Source: Candidatus Peribacteria bacterium (GTDB lineage: Bacteria > Patescibacteriota > Gracilibacteria > Absconditabacterales > Absconditicoccaceae). Taken from it: a DNA stretch of 56,754 nt. Positions 42,140 to 52,357 of the stretch are shown one piece after another. The translations under genes were made by a program, and so were the position numbers. Numbering within the stretch: position 1 is the stretch's first letter; the number at the start of each line of letters is the position of its first letter. The notes beneath the pieces are model-generated. The model searched no databases. It was not told the origin of the DNA and saw nothing but the letters and a program-made list of their open reading frames with translations. The stretch spans positions 1 to 56,754 of the forward strand of contig JAISMG010000035.1 in the NCBI GenBank assembly GCA_031276875.1, read 5' to 3'.

Positions 42140-44347
42140 ATGCCTACCAAAATAACCAACATCATCTACGATACTAATTACACTACCGTTGTCGCTAACG
42201 GAGGATTTATCAATTTTACTCCTGACCCGAATAAACAGAGTAAAAAACTCTGATTTCGAGACAGCCTTTTCTGAACTACTCCCAAAAAAGAACCTCAAAA
42301 AGATACTCACGAAGAACCTCCGCAATCTTCTGACAATCTTCAGCAATCTTCTGAACCCCCTTCAAAAAAAGCCAAAAAGTCCCGATTTGATAATCTGCTC
42401 GATAATCTCTTTGGAACAGGTACCAAAAAGAAAAAAGCTGATGAAAAATCTAGTACCAACAAATCCCCTACCAACACCACAGACGGTAAAACAGAAGCCA
42501 CAACCCCGGAAGCAGACACCAACCCCCTTAAAGTTGCGGTAAGAAAACTTTTGGAAACGCCAGATGCAGAATACAGCGATAAACTGCTGACTTCCGAACT
42601 GAGAAGCTACATCAAAGCCGTGGAAGACGAATACACCAAAAACATTGCAGATTTTAAGTCTCATATTGCCCCTTCCTATTGGGAAGCCAAAACTACGACT
42701 ATCAATGTTTCCGGATTATTGGGGAAATGCTATTATACACAAAGCTACCCTACTTACATTGACGCTCTGTGGACCAGAGACATTTTAGGAATTCACGCCA
42801 AATGGGATATGTCGTTTTATCTCTATCCTGAAGATGACGCCGCCATCCAAAGTATGCTCAAAAGAAAAGCAACCCAGCTCAAAGCTGAACTTTCCGAAGC
42901 AATGCAAAAGGGAATTACCATTGATAAAGATGTAGAACAGCAATACAGAGATGTAGAAATGATTAGAGAAAAGCTGAGTACCAGAGAGGAAAGATATTTC
43001 GAGCTTTCAAGTTATTTCAATATTTATGATACGACCGAAGATTTATTGAAAGAAAATGGAAAGAAATTTGAACAAAAGATTGGAGGATTTGGGATTAGAG
43101 TAAAAAATGCTATTCACAGAATGGATGAAGGATTGGTTTCTTCACTTCCGTTGTGTCTGGACCAATTGGGTATTACGAGAAGTTCCGTTACGACATCGCT
43201 TGCAGGCAGCTTTCCCTTTATTTCTAATGATTTGGTGCAAAGTACGGGAATTTTCTATGGGCTGAATTTGCATACGGGAGGATTGGTGATTTTTGATAGG
43301 TTTAATTCCAAATTGCCAAATATGAATAGTGTTATCCTCGCTACTTCCGGAGCCGGAAAATCCTTTACTGTCAAATTGGAAATTCTGAGGTATTTATTGA
43401 ATGGAATTGATATCATCGTTATCGACCCGGAAAATGAATATAAACAGCTTTGTGAAGCCGTTGGAGGAACCTATGTAAATATTGCAACGAATTCTCAGCA
43501 ATATATCAATCCTTTCGACATTCCTCCGAAGATTGAGGATGTGGAATATGGAAAGGGAGATTTATTGAGAAGTCAGATTATGAACCTCGTAGGATTGGTG
43601 CAAATTCTCGTGGGAACGCTTTCTGCTGAAGAAGAAGCTCTGCTGGACAAAGCATTACAAAGCACGTATGCTTTAAGGGGATTTTCATTGGAAGATGATA
43701 GTTATGAGGGGAAACAGCCACCCATTATGGAAGATTTGATGAATGTGTTGAATGGAATGCAAGGAGGAGAAAAAATCTGACTAAAACTCAGTAAGTACGT
43801 AAATGGAACATTTGGAAAGTTATTTAATAACTATACAAATATTGATATTAACAATAGAATTACTGTATTTAGTATCCGTGATTTGGAAGATGCCCTGAAA
43901 ACGCCAGCAATGTTTAATGTCTTGAATTATATCCGAACCAAAGTACGTAGCGTGAAAAAGCAAAGACTTCTCGTCTGTGATGAAGCCCGAATTATGCTCC
44001 AAAACGAGATTTCCGCCAACTTTTTATTCTGATTGATTAAAAGAGCCAGAAAATACGGACTAGGAATTACGACTATTTCACAAGATATTGAAGATTTTAT
44101 CAGAAGTCAGTATGGAAAACCTATCGTGTCCAATTCTTCTCTGCAAATTTTATTGAAACAATCGACAACGTCGATTAAATCGTTGAATACGCTGTTGGGA
44201 TTATCAGAAGCAGAGCAACAAAGATTGATTTCTGGAGGAATTGGGGAAGGGTTGATTTTTGCAGGAAATCAGCATATTGCGGTGAAAATTCTCGCTTCAC
44301 CGACGGAGAAGGAATTCATCACTACAGATGTGAAGAGGACGTCATAG
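42140..44347 (+). CDS. VirB4/TraC-type ATPase (type IV secretion-like)
   Basis: The protein has 735 residues. A low-complexity Lys/Pro/Thr N-terminus (to about 140) is followed by a VirB4-like N domain (VSGLLGKCYYTQSYPTYIDA). The P-loop ATPase domain has Walker A ATSGAGKSFTVK, a VIDPENEYKQLC strand typical of VirB4/TraC, Walker B QRLLVCDEARIML and an RKYGLGITTISQDIEDF motif. Such ATPases power conjugation or secretion. No other T4SS gene is next to it; CPR genomes often carry a lone VirB4-like gene near pilus genes. UGAs occur at 42251, 42272, 43778 and 44030. Confidence 0.88.
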
Positions 44348-44371
44348 GTTTTTATTTCTTAATTATCCATT

Positions 44372-44950
44372 ATGAAATATGTATCTATAGAAGAAACTAC
44401 TAATAAAATTCCTATTAAAGAAGGAGTAAAATTTGTTTTTGATAAAAATCCTGAACTTGAACATATTGGAAATAAAGAACAATATTCACAATATGTAGAA
44501 ACAATTTTCCCAGAAAGTAAGATAAAAGACATTGTTTTTTTTGGTAGTTTAGAACAAGTAACCTCGCGAAGAAATAATCAACATTTTGGTAGTTTAGAGG
44601 CAGCTATCAGTAGAACTGATTTTTTGAAACAAGTTATGGCAAGATTTGATAAACAATCATATATATATCCAACAATTTTAAACATCAAAAATATTAAACG
44701 TGTAGATGATGCAGATTATAATTGGGATATTATCATAGAACAAGCTAAATCTGAACAATATGACGGATTGGTTTATGTAAATAATAATGAAGGGAAAGAT
44801 AAAGATTCTTATGTAATATTTGAACCAATACAAGCTCATAGTTTAGGTTCTCCACAAGACATTGAATGATTTAAAAACTATATGAAACTTCATACTACAA
44901 ATACATCTTCTGAACTTTCAGACATTTTAACAAATCCCCTATCTTCTTAA
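44372..44950 (+). CDS. Unknown protein, possibly ADP-ribosyltransferase-like
   Basis: The protein has 192 residues, starting MKYVSIEETTNKIPIKEGVK. The C-terminal part, YDGLVYVNNNEGKDKDSYVI then FEPIQAHSLGS, resembles the closing strands of ART-PolyVal/MuF-type toxin or phage domains (YDGhhY-N-E-x-x-x-SYVhF-P-Q). The upstream FFGSLEQVTSRRNNQ carries a possible FGS strand. No signal peptide is seen. The gene follows the VirB4-like gene by 24 nt, so a secreted or transferred effector is an attractive but untested idea. UGA at 44867-44869; the end is TAA. Confidence 0.5.
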
Positions 44951-45197
44951 ATTTAATAAGTATACTTACTAAAATGTATTTTTTTGAGAATTTAGAAAGT
45001 ATACTTGCTAAAAAATATTTAAACACTACACCATATACCATCAACAAATCCTCTGAACTTCAAATATTTTAACAAAATCCACATTATCTCAGGATAAAGA
45101 AGATGCAGATAAATGTTGTTCCAACGTAGATTTTACCTAGAATTTTTTATATTTTTTCTTCATATTTTTTAACAATTTTTCAAATTACTGATGAGCT
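44951..45197. other. Convergent intergenic region with direct repeats
   Basis: Two copies of AAGTATACTT[AG]CTAAAA lie at 44958-44974 and 44997-45013 (39-bp period), each containing the palindrome AAGTATACTT. Part of the upstream gene's 3' end (TCTGAACTT...ATTTTAACAAA) is imperfectly repeated near 45049-45080. No gene is visible. Confidence 0.5.
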
Positions 45198-46208
45198 TTA
45201 TACCACTGTTAATTCAGATAATATTTTATGTAATCTTATCAACATTTCTTTTAATATTTTTTCTTCATCATTCTTAAGTTGATAAATATACATTCATTCT
45301 ACATTTTTGTATTCTTTTTGGCAAGTGTGATGAATTCTTAGAAATGTATAATAAATTAAAGATAAATCTTGTATAATTGCTTCACTCATTCATCATTTCA
45401 CATAATTGCGGAGAAATTCTATTTTTTTATGAATAAATCATTCTAGTGTTTTAAAGTCATTGTAAGAAATTTTATGATTTCTTATAAGTTGTACAATAAG
45501 ATATGCTAATTTATATTGAACATATCTTAATGGTCCCATTTTAACTCCTGTTTCTACTTCTGGTGTTTTTTGGTAATATATTTCTTTTTTATCTCGATTA
45601 AAGTGTTCAAAATTTTTCCCTTTAAATATTCTTATTCATACATTATTGATATCAGCAGCATATGTTATTCTTGATTTAAATGGTTTGAAGCTATTTTGTG
45701 GCATTTCTTGTATATCTTTTTCAAAGTTATCGTATAATTCTTTATAAAGATATTCTGACCCATAAATCATTGCTCCATCTATAAATCTAGTAGGAAAAAT
45801 CGTAGTATAATCACTATAAGGGTCTTCAAAATATACTATCTTTTCAAAATTTTTAGGTTCCACTTCTACTTTATTACTCCCATATACTTTTTTAGCAATA
45901 GATAAACGATTATATCACATAAAAACTTCTCCTATTTTTTTGGCAACATCTTGCAAAAGTATTTTCAGAGATTGGTTTTTATCATATATATATGCAATCA
46001 TTTCTATTGATGACGCATCAGTACGATTTTCTTTTCTTCCATCACTTCCAGTTATAAGTAACACAACTTTGTTTTTATCAATTTCTTGTTGATGTAAAAA
46101 AGGAATAAGTTTTTCTGAAGTTGTAGCAATAATATTTTTTAAACGATGAGCTCAATAATTATATTGTATTGTTCTGGTATCGTTTATAATAGATTGGAGA
46201 ATAGACAT
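45198..46208 (-). CDS. Nucleotidyltransferase-like protein (GSxxR motif)
   Basis: The protein has 336 residues. VVLLITGSDGRKENRTDASS then IEMIAYIYD corresponds to the GSxxRxE...D/SxE motif of pol-beta-type nucleotidyltransferases related to DUF294/GlnE. Helical regions follow, rich in Tyr, Lys and Glu and probably a substrate-binding or HEPN-like half. Codon usage is especially AT-rich, with several UGA Gly, which may indicate acquisition. Substrate unknown. Confidence 0.6.
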
Positions 46209-46239
46209 ATGTATAAATTATTTATATAGAATATCTTAT

Positions 46240-47148
46240 TTACTCTCGTAATTTCTCGGGATACTCCCCTGCTGAAATCAGCTTTTTGATACTATCTTTT
46301 GTCGTTGCTTTATCCTCTTGATACGTTACCCCAAATCGCTGTGAATGAGTAGGAAGCACCTTTACAACTCCTCCCTCTTCTTGCATTCGACGAGAAATGA
46401 CATCAGGCATATAAAATTCTGACTTCGGATTATCGATATTATCCTGGAGGAAATCGCGAAAATACTTGTCATAAAAATGGATAATTCTTGGCGTAAATCC
46501 CATCATATTCATTGAACAAAGGGAATTTGGAGAAAGTTCTTTCGTACCTCCATCTGGCTGTTCAGAAAGAATTTCTCCGTTCACTTGGTAAATTTTTTTG
46601 TTTTCAACAACCTTGAGTAAGTGTCAATTGGTGTCTAGTTCGCAAATTCCTCTGGAAACAGTTCCGTGCTCAGAAAGCACTTCAGACAAAGTATATCAAA
46701 TAATACAACACTGCTCAGAATGTTCAGGATTGGACAAAAACGAAGCAAGAAGTTGATAACTTTCTCTGCCATAGAAATCGTCTGCATTGATGACGGCAAA
46801 CGGTTCTTGGATGAAATTAGTTGCACAAAGCACCGCGTGGGCGGTTCCTCGAGGCTTTTCTCTCGTTGCGGGAAGCTCAAATCCGTGGGGTAAGTCGGTT
46901 AATTCTTGGAAAGCGTATTCTACCTCAATGTTTCCTGTAAATTTGTTGCCAATCAGCATTGTAAATTCTGTTTCAAAATCTCTTCTAATCACAAAGATGA
47001 CTTTTGAAAATCCAGCTTTGATGGCGTCATAGATGGAATACTCCAATAAAGCTTCTCCATTGGGACCGAAAGCGTCCATTTGTTTGAGTTGTCCGCCATA
47101 TCTGCTTCCCATTCCGGCAGCGAGGACAACGAGTGTGAGGTTTTGCAT
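46240..47148 (-). CDS. NDP-sugar pyrophosphorylase-type nucleotidyltransferase
   Basis: The protein has 302 residues. TLVVLAAGMGSRYGGQLKQM is the nucleotide-binding signature (GxGxR...K). AFAVINADDFYG-like PFAVINADDFYGRESY holds the metal-binding Asp, and GVVKVLPTHSQRFGVTYQED is the C-terminal part. It likely makes UDP- or dTDP-sugar, or charges a similar sugar phosphate for surface glycans. UGA at 46696 and 46624 are Gly. Confidence 0.87.
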
Positions 47149-47228
47149 TGTTGTTTAAAAGATAAGATAAAACTATTGGTTATCATAAGGTTTATAGTGT
47201 GAGTTGCAAGGGATTTCGTTGCGAAATG
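47149..47228. other. Short intergenic gap
   Basis: AT-rich gap of 80 bp with no specific feature. Confidence 0.3.
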
Positions 47229-48467
47229 TTAATTGCCAAAAAATGCCATACAAAATTCAAAGGATTTTTTCACCGTATCGATTGGTAAATGTTCGTTAGC
47301 ATTACCAATATTGCTCGTTGTTGTGGCGAGAGGAAGTGAGATAATATTGGGACAAACAGCAGTTTGGATGACTTCTATCATTTTGAGGCAGCGTTCTTTT
47401 TGTTTATATTCCAGAGGAGCTTTGAAAGCAGCAGCGAGAAGTGCGATTGCCTTTTGCGTGTAGGTATTTTGGAGGGGAAATTTGCAGGGATTATAGGCTT
47501 CGTGGATGAGCAGTTCCGTTTTCAGTTGGGGAGGAACGATGAATTTTAGCCATTGTTGCAATCCATTGATAATTTCCTGAAAATTCTGATGATTTACGAG
47601 GTACATTTGCAAATTTGCAATGGTTTTTTTGGGGAGCATTTGGGATTTTTCAAATTTTGGAAAGCTAATAATTCCCGTAATTTCAAGGCTAGGTTCCAAA
47701 ATAGTATGGTTAACTTTCGTGGATTTAATGATGGTTCTATATTCCAAATTCGTTCCATATCTTTTAATTTCTGTTTCTTGTTTGGTTTTTTCTATGTTAT
47801 AATAAAAATAGGGAATAGCGATTTTTTCCTGATTGTAAAATTTTGTAAGAAGTTTAACCATTTCAAAAGCTGGATTGAGCGATGAAGAAGCAAGGATAAG
47901 GTCAAAATTCATACTTCCTCTTTGTCAGACTTCTATGGTTGGATACTCCCCTATTCCTTGGTCAGATGAACAGAGACAAAAGTCTGCCTGTAAGGTAGTG
48001 AGATGTTGTTGGACAAATTCCGTCAGCTTTGTTCACACTTTATGTTGTGTACCATCAATGAGAAAGGTAATATTGTATCAGAGTTTTTGGTGGGCGATAA
48101 GGTTAAAAATAGCGGTAAGATAAATAATAAATTGTCCTTTATTTTCAGCTACTCCCCTTCCGATGATGTCTTCTTTTCAAAGGTAAAGATTAAAAGGCGG
48201 ATTTTTCCATTCAGCAGAGATTTCTTGTAATGCTAGGTCATAATTGGTATAAATCAATCCTGTAGGAAGATTTTTATTTTGATGAAACGTGGCAACCAAC
48301 AGCGGGATGTCATCAATATGGTATTCTTGCACTTCAAATTGATGTTTTACAAAAAGTTTAGCAAGTCGTTTGATGGTCTTTTCAGCTTCTGAAGAGAAGG
48401 TTGTGGTATCGTGAACCGTTTTAAAGCTGATATATTCTTTGAGTAGTTCATAGTAAGTAGCGAGCAT
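47229..48467 (-). CDS. M20-family peptidase homologue with degenerate active site
   Basis: The protein has 412 residues. The family layout is clear: MLATYYELLKEYISFKTV, LIYTNYDL, GRGVAENKGQFIIYL, LIDGTQHKVGTKL, SSDQGIGEYPTIEVGQRG, a dimerisation domain, and NIGNANEHLPID. However, the metal ligands differ: the usual HxD is NxD, the bridging Asp in GRGxxDxKG is Glu, and the EGEEExGS motif is DGTQHKVGT. Peptidase activity is therefore doubtful; a binding or different hydrolase role is possible. UGA gives Gly in YLGKED (48177), DGTQHKVGT (48034) and QRG. Confidence 0.8.
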
Positions 48468-48481
48468 AAGTTTCTATTTTC

Positions 48482-48509
48482 AAGAGCTAAAATCTTGCTC
48501 TTTTTTTTT
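48482..48509 (+). terminator. Hairpin with T-tract on the plus strand
   Basis: AAGAGC (48482-48487) pairs with GCTCTT (48497-48502), followed by a T-run on the plus strand. Flanking genes are on the minus strand, so it may be an antisense or bidirectional terminator. Confidence 0.45.
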
Positions 48510-48529
48510 GTCGAAGGTCATTTTTCATT

Positions 48530-49561
48530 TTATTCACTATATTGTTTCAGCTTTTTTTTGGCTTTTTCATTACTTGGTTCAAATTCTAGGATGTTGAAGT
48601 AATGTTTTTTGGCGTTCGTAATGTCGTTGATTTCTTCATAGAGTTCTGCGAGGGTCAATAAATAGTTGGTATTGGCAGGTCTTAACTTGATAATCTTCTC
48701 CATACAAGCGATAGCATCATTCACGCGGTCAGTATTGTAGTAAATTTCCACTAGACTTAAATTGTATTTGGGACTGTCGGGCTTAAGATTGATGGCTTTT
48801 TCCACGAGCAGTTCTGCGGTTTGATTGTCACCATTGATAAAATAAATTTCTCCAATTTGTCGCAGGGATTTGTGGTCTTCAGGGTCTCGCTCAATAATTT
48901 TCTTTAACAGGGAAAGAGCTTTTTTATGACTTCCCAACGTGAAATACAAATCTGCCAACATTTTTGTAAGTTCCAAATTGGTAGGGTCCAGTGCCAATCC
49001 TTCAATAATTTTCTTTTCATATTCTTCAAACTTTCCTTCATTTTTGAGGAAATTTGCTTCCACAGAAATGCGGTCAAGCTGTTTTTTGGTTTTCTCATTG
49101 AGGAAAGAAGGCTGAGCAACCGTTGGTTCTGCTGTTTCTTTGGTTGCTGCATGGTGCAAAGGTTCTTCGGGAAGGGATGAGGTCGATGAGTTGGGTATTG
49201 AACCCCCCTCTCCTGCCCTGTTTTCAACGGTACTATTTTTCCTCTTATCAGGGAAGGACAACACTTGTGTTGAAGTGTCTGGCTCTGAGCTTTCATTTTC
49301 TCCGATGGCTGCTTCTATAACTTCTTGGTAATCTTCATCGGTATGAGCGGTATCGTCGGCTTTAGGATTGATGATACTTTCTTTTTTTTCTTGGAGTTCT
49401 TTTTTGATTTGAGTTTTGTGATACTTGTCTTGGAGCAGGGTGAAGGTTGTAATACAGATTTTTTTGAGATGTTTTATACACCACAAAAACAGAAACGTGA
49501 GTGGCACCAAAATAATAATGCAGGTAAGTAGTAACCATAAATAGGTTCAATATTTTTCCAT
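48530..49561 (-). CDS. Membrane-anchored TPR protein
   Basis: The protein has 343 residues. Start MEKYGTYLWLLLTCIIILVP gives an N-terminal membrane helix (UGA at the fifth codon). An acidic linker contains an inserted palindromic element (49202-49257) translating as FPDKRKNSTVENRAGEGGS. From about residue 165 come four or more tetratricopeptide repeats (LAKNEGKFEEYEKKIIEGLA-like, KMLADLYFTLGSHKKALSLL, GEIYFINGDNQTAELLVEKA). TPRs bind partner proteins, here on the inner or outer membrane face. Confidence 0.88.
49202..49257. repeat. Palindromic G/C-rich element (copy in TPR gene linker)
   Basis: On the minus strand it opens CTTCCCTGATAAGAGG and closes CAGGAGAGGGGGGT. It is the same type of element as in gyrA, again inside a disordered linker and in frame. 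Confidence 0.45.
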
Positions 49562-49602
49562 AGGGAATGTAATAAATAAAACCAAATTTTGTTGTGTTGT
49601 AG

Positions 49603-50505
49603 TTATTTCTTAAACTTTTCAAGAGGAATTCTGATGACTCCTTCTTTTGTTTTGATGGTTATTTCTTGAGTAATAATATTGAAAGAACTTACCAGTCCCT
49701 GGCATTCTTCACTTTGACAATCTTTGTCTTTGCAATGTCCTACGAGTTTACATACGTTGAGTTTGCTTCCTTTTGGAGGATATTTTTTACTTTCTTGGAG
49801 ATAAACTTCCAATTCATAGACTAAACAGCATTTGAGTTTTCAGCATTTTCCTTTGAGTTTTTCAATGTCGCGACCTTCCAGATTTTGGAGGATGACGGCT
49901 TCGATTTCGATATTGGGAAGTTGTCTGTAGGATTTACAGCAAAGCGTGTGTCCACACGTCCCAAACATTCCCTCGGCTCCGGGCGACATTCTCATCATAT
50001 CTCTCGCTCCGACCTGAAAAAGAAACATATTCATTCCCAGCTTTTCTCTAAATCTTTTTACAAATTCCGTAAACAGATAACGTTCCTCAGAATAAAAAAA
50101 GAAATAAAGCTGATTGGAAAAAATCTGAAATCTCGCAGTAATAGGCACAGAATTGACAAATTCAGCTTGAAATTCTTTTTTGAAGGTAGGGAAGATTTTG
50201 AGAGCAGTTTGTTGCTGTTCTTCAAAGTCAGCTTTTTCTTCTCCTTGGAGAATGCGTTCATATTTTCCTGTCAAGAAGGTAGGTTCTTCTGTTTTCTTTT
50301 CTGAGGTCTGTAGGGTGACTTCTTCCATTGAACGTTGGGTTTCTATGATGGTTCAAATGCTATTTTTGAGCATTCAAGTTTTGGCGTCAGGAAGTCCATA
50401 TACAAGTTTATCCCCTATTTTAACGGTAGCAAAATCTGCTTGAGGAAGTGGTCAAACGTTAAGGTATTTATTGGTATATCGGTCGAGAACTGCAACAGTA
50501 TCCAT
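49603..50505 (-). CDS. PSP1-domain protein, RicT/YaaT-like
   Basis: The protein has 300 residues. VGARDMMRMSPGAEGMFGTC, GHTLCCKSYRQLPNIEIE and KLKCCLVYELEVYLQ give the conserved Cys and Gly pattern of PSP1 (RicT) proteins, which bind Fe-S clusters and affect RNase Y activity in Bacillus. The N-terminus MDTVAVLDRYTNKYLNVGPL (Gly by UGA) is the usual beta region. A Cys-rich insert, GHCKDKDCQSEECQG, near the C-terminus could bind metal. Confidence 0.85.
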
Positions 50506-50624
50506 TGGAAAGAAGAGAGAACTAAAAGGTTAGCTCTATGAAAGAATATACGCCAACAAGAATATTTTCCATCAGATTGTACTATAAGGAAATGGAGCTT
50601 GTTTGCAACTGAAAAACATATACG
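50506..50624. other. Intergenic gap
   Basis: No feature beyond AT-rich DNA. Confidence 0.3.
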
Positions 50625-51542
50625 TTATTTTATCTGTATTTCACTAGCACCGCTAGATTTTTTGTGTACCATTTCTTTTGCGTTGAGAGTAATATCGCTG
50701 GCACCACTTGCATCTACATCAGCTTTTTCTGCCACTAATCCTTCTCCTTGAAAATCGCTGGCACCGCTCGCTTTTACGGTGAGATAAGCAGTTGCTCCTG
50801 TTATCGTTGCTTCAGATGCTCCAGAAAGCCTAAAATCCATCTGCTGTGCTACAAAATTTGCACTAATCGTACTCGCTCCGCCTGCATCTACATCAGCTTT
50901 TTCTGCTACTAGAAACGCTCCTTGCAGGTCGCTTGCACCACTCACTTTCACGATGAGATGAGTAGTTTCTCCTGTTATTGTCGCTTGAGAAGCACCGGAA
51001 ATTTTGAAATCCATTTGCTTTGCCAGAAGATTTGCCCTAAACTTGCTTGCTCCAGAAATATCTCCCATAATATTCGGAGCATCTAACGTAAGACTTGCCT
51101 CACTTGCTCCGGAAACTTTGAGATAGAGGGGACGAGCAAGCGAAATTTCGTTGGTTGAATGTGTATGACTTGCTCCACCAAGTTTCAGCCTAGAGAGCTG
51201 CACAAAAGCAACATCAATGGTAATTTTTGGCATTCCTAGATTGAAAAGCATACAATTTCGTTTGTGAGTAATCCTGACTTGTTCAGCATTTTCTGTCAGA
51301 TTGAGACAGTCAAAAAGTGCTTCATCAGCGGTAATTTTGATTTCATTACTTCCAGTTTGCGTAAGCTGAACAGTGAAAAGCCCAGCAATATACAAGTCAG
51401 TAAGCTGTTGTGGATGGAGGGTGAGGGTTTTTGTTTTTCCTGTAAGCTTAGGAATATGCCGAGTCTGAAGCAGAATAAGTCCTCCGACGAAGAGTACAAT
51501 GATAATAATAAGGATAAGAAGCGTTTTGTGAAGTTTGTTCAT
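50625..51542 (-). CDS. DUF2807-type surface beta-helix protein with internal repeats
   Basis: The protein has 305 residues. A signal anchor (LLILIIIIVLFVGGLILLQ) is followed by a parallel beta-helix rich in SGAS turns, as in DUF2807 auto-transporter adhesin head (GIN) domains. Two long imperfect repeats are visible (QMDFKISGASQATITGETTH and QMDFRLSGASEATITGATAY; LVAEKADVDAGGAS and LVAEKADVDASGAS), showing recent duplication. It is probably exposed on the cell surface. The leader before ATG has CTTTTTAGCTCTTTTTTATC. Confidence 0.82.
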   Translation of the reverse strand: MNKLHKTLLILIIIIVLFVGGLILLQTRHIPKLTGKTKTLTLHPQQLTDLYIAGLFTVQLTQTGSNEIKITADEALFDCLNLTENAEQVRITHKRNCMLFNLGMPKITIDVAFVQLSRLKLGGASHTHSTNEISLARPLYLKVSGASEASLTLDAPNIMGDISGASKFRANLLAKQMDFKISGASQATITGETTHLIVKVSGASDLQGAFLVAEKADVDAGGASTISANFVAQQMDFRLSGASEATITGATAYLTVKASGASDFQGEGLVAEKADVDASGASDITLNAKEMVHKKSSGASEIQIK

Positions 51543-51697
51543 AGATACTAGGGGGAAAAGATAAAAAAGAGCTAAAAAGCTGAAAGTAGATGATATTTTT
51601 CTCTGTATCTTACGGTACCCATTATAGGTAATTTTTGGTGAATTACAAGAAACAATTATCTCTTTTGGGATAACACGTCCGTATATGAAAATTTTTA
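51543..51697. other. Intergenic region upstream of DUF2807 gene
   Basis: Carries an AAAAAGCTGA word at 51574 outside any gene and the pyrimidine-rich leader of the DUF2807 gene. Confidence 0.4.
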
Positions 51698-52357
51698 TTA
51701 TTCACGATATTCGGACTTCCTCAATACTTTCACTCCATAATACACAACTGGTGTCGTAAGAAACGACATTACACATTTTAATATCCAATATGGTATCCCG
51801 ATACTGACAATAAATGCTACATTCTCTGCAAATGGCAGATGGAACGCATAAAACGCGATAATCAAAAAGATAAATGTATCAAAAAATTCTGACACAATAT
51901 TTGATACATTTGTTCTTAACCGTAATTTTTTATTCAGCATTTTTTTCCTCATAAGAGAAAATACATAAATATCTAGAATGTTTGCAATCCAAAACGAAAG
52001 CAAACTTGCAATCGACATCCTTATTCCCATATGGAAAATAGACACATAAGCACTATGCATTTCTGCAAATCTCGCTGTAGTTGGCAAACTAGTAAAAAAA
52101 GCTGATACTAGGATAATCAATACAATCACCACCAATCCTACTTTCATAAGCTGTTGCATTCTTTGTTTTCCGTATACTTCCGTGATAATATCATTGATAG
52201 AATACACCAAAGGCAAGAGAAAAATCGCTACACTTGCATTGAGTTGGTAGCCTCGTAGGGTAAAGAGAGGAAAGGATTTTGCTCCCATCACTTCCGAAGC
52301 AAAGATACAAAAGATGTATACTCCTATGAGCATATCCATTTTATTGAGGTTCTTCAT
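51698..52357 (-). CDS. Queuosine-precursor transporter (YhhQ/VUT family)
   Basis: The protein has 219 residues with six hydrophobic helices. FASEVMGAKSFPLF, SINDIITEVYGK and NIVSEFFDTFIFLIIAFY are the signature segments of DUF165/YhhQ, which imports preQ0/preQ1. The start used is ATG at 52355-52357, which overlaps the end of the CofE-like gene by 17 nt; a longer frame has no family match. This suggests tRNA queuosine use without de novo synthesis. Confidence 0.88.
   Translation of the reverse strand: MKNLNKMDMLIGVYIFCIFASEVMGAKSFPLFTLRGYQLNASVAIFLLPLVYSINDIITEVYGKQRMQQLMKVGLVVIVLIILVSAFFTSLPTTARFAEMHSAYVSIFHMGIRMSIASLLSFWIANILDIYVFSLMRKKMLNKKLRLRTNVSNIVSEFFDTFIFLIIAFYAFHLPFAENVAFIVSIGIPYWILKCVMSFLTTPVVYYGVKVLRKSEYRE

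Noticed and set aside
48482-48509. Terminator of the minus-strand TPR gene
   Set aside because: The T-tract is on the plus strand; on the minus strand the hairpin is preceded, not followed, by the homopolymer, so I only list it as a plus-oriented hairpin.
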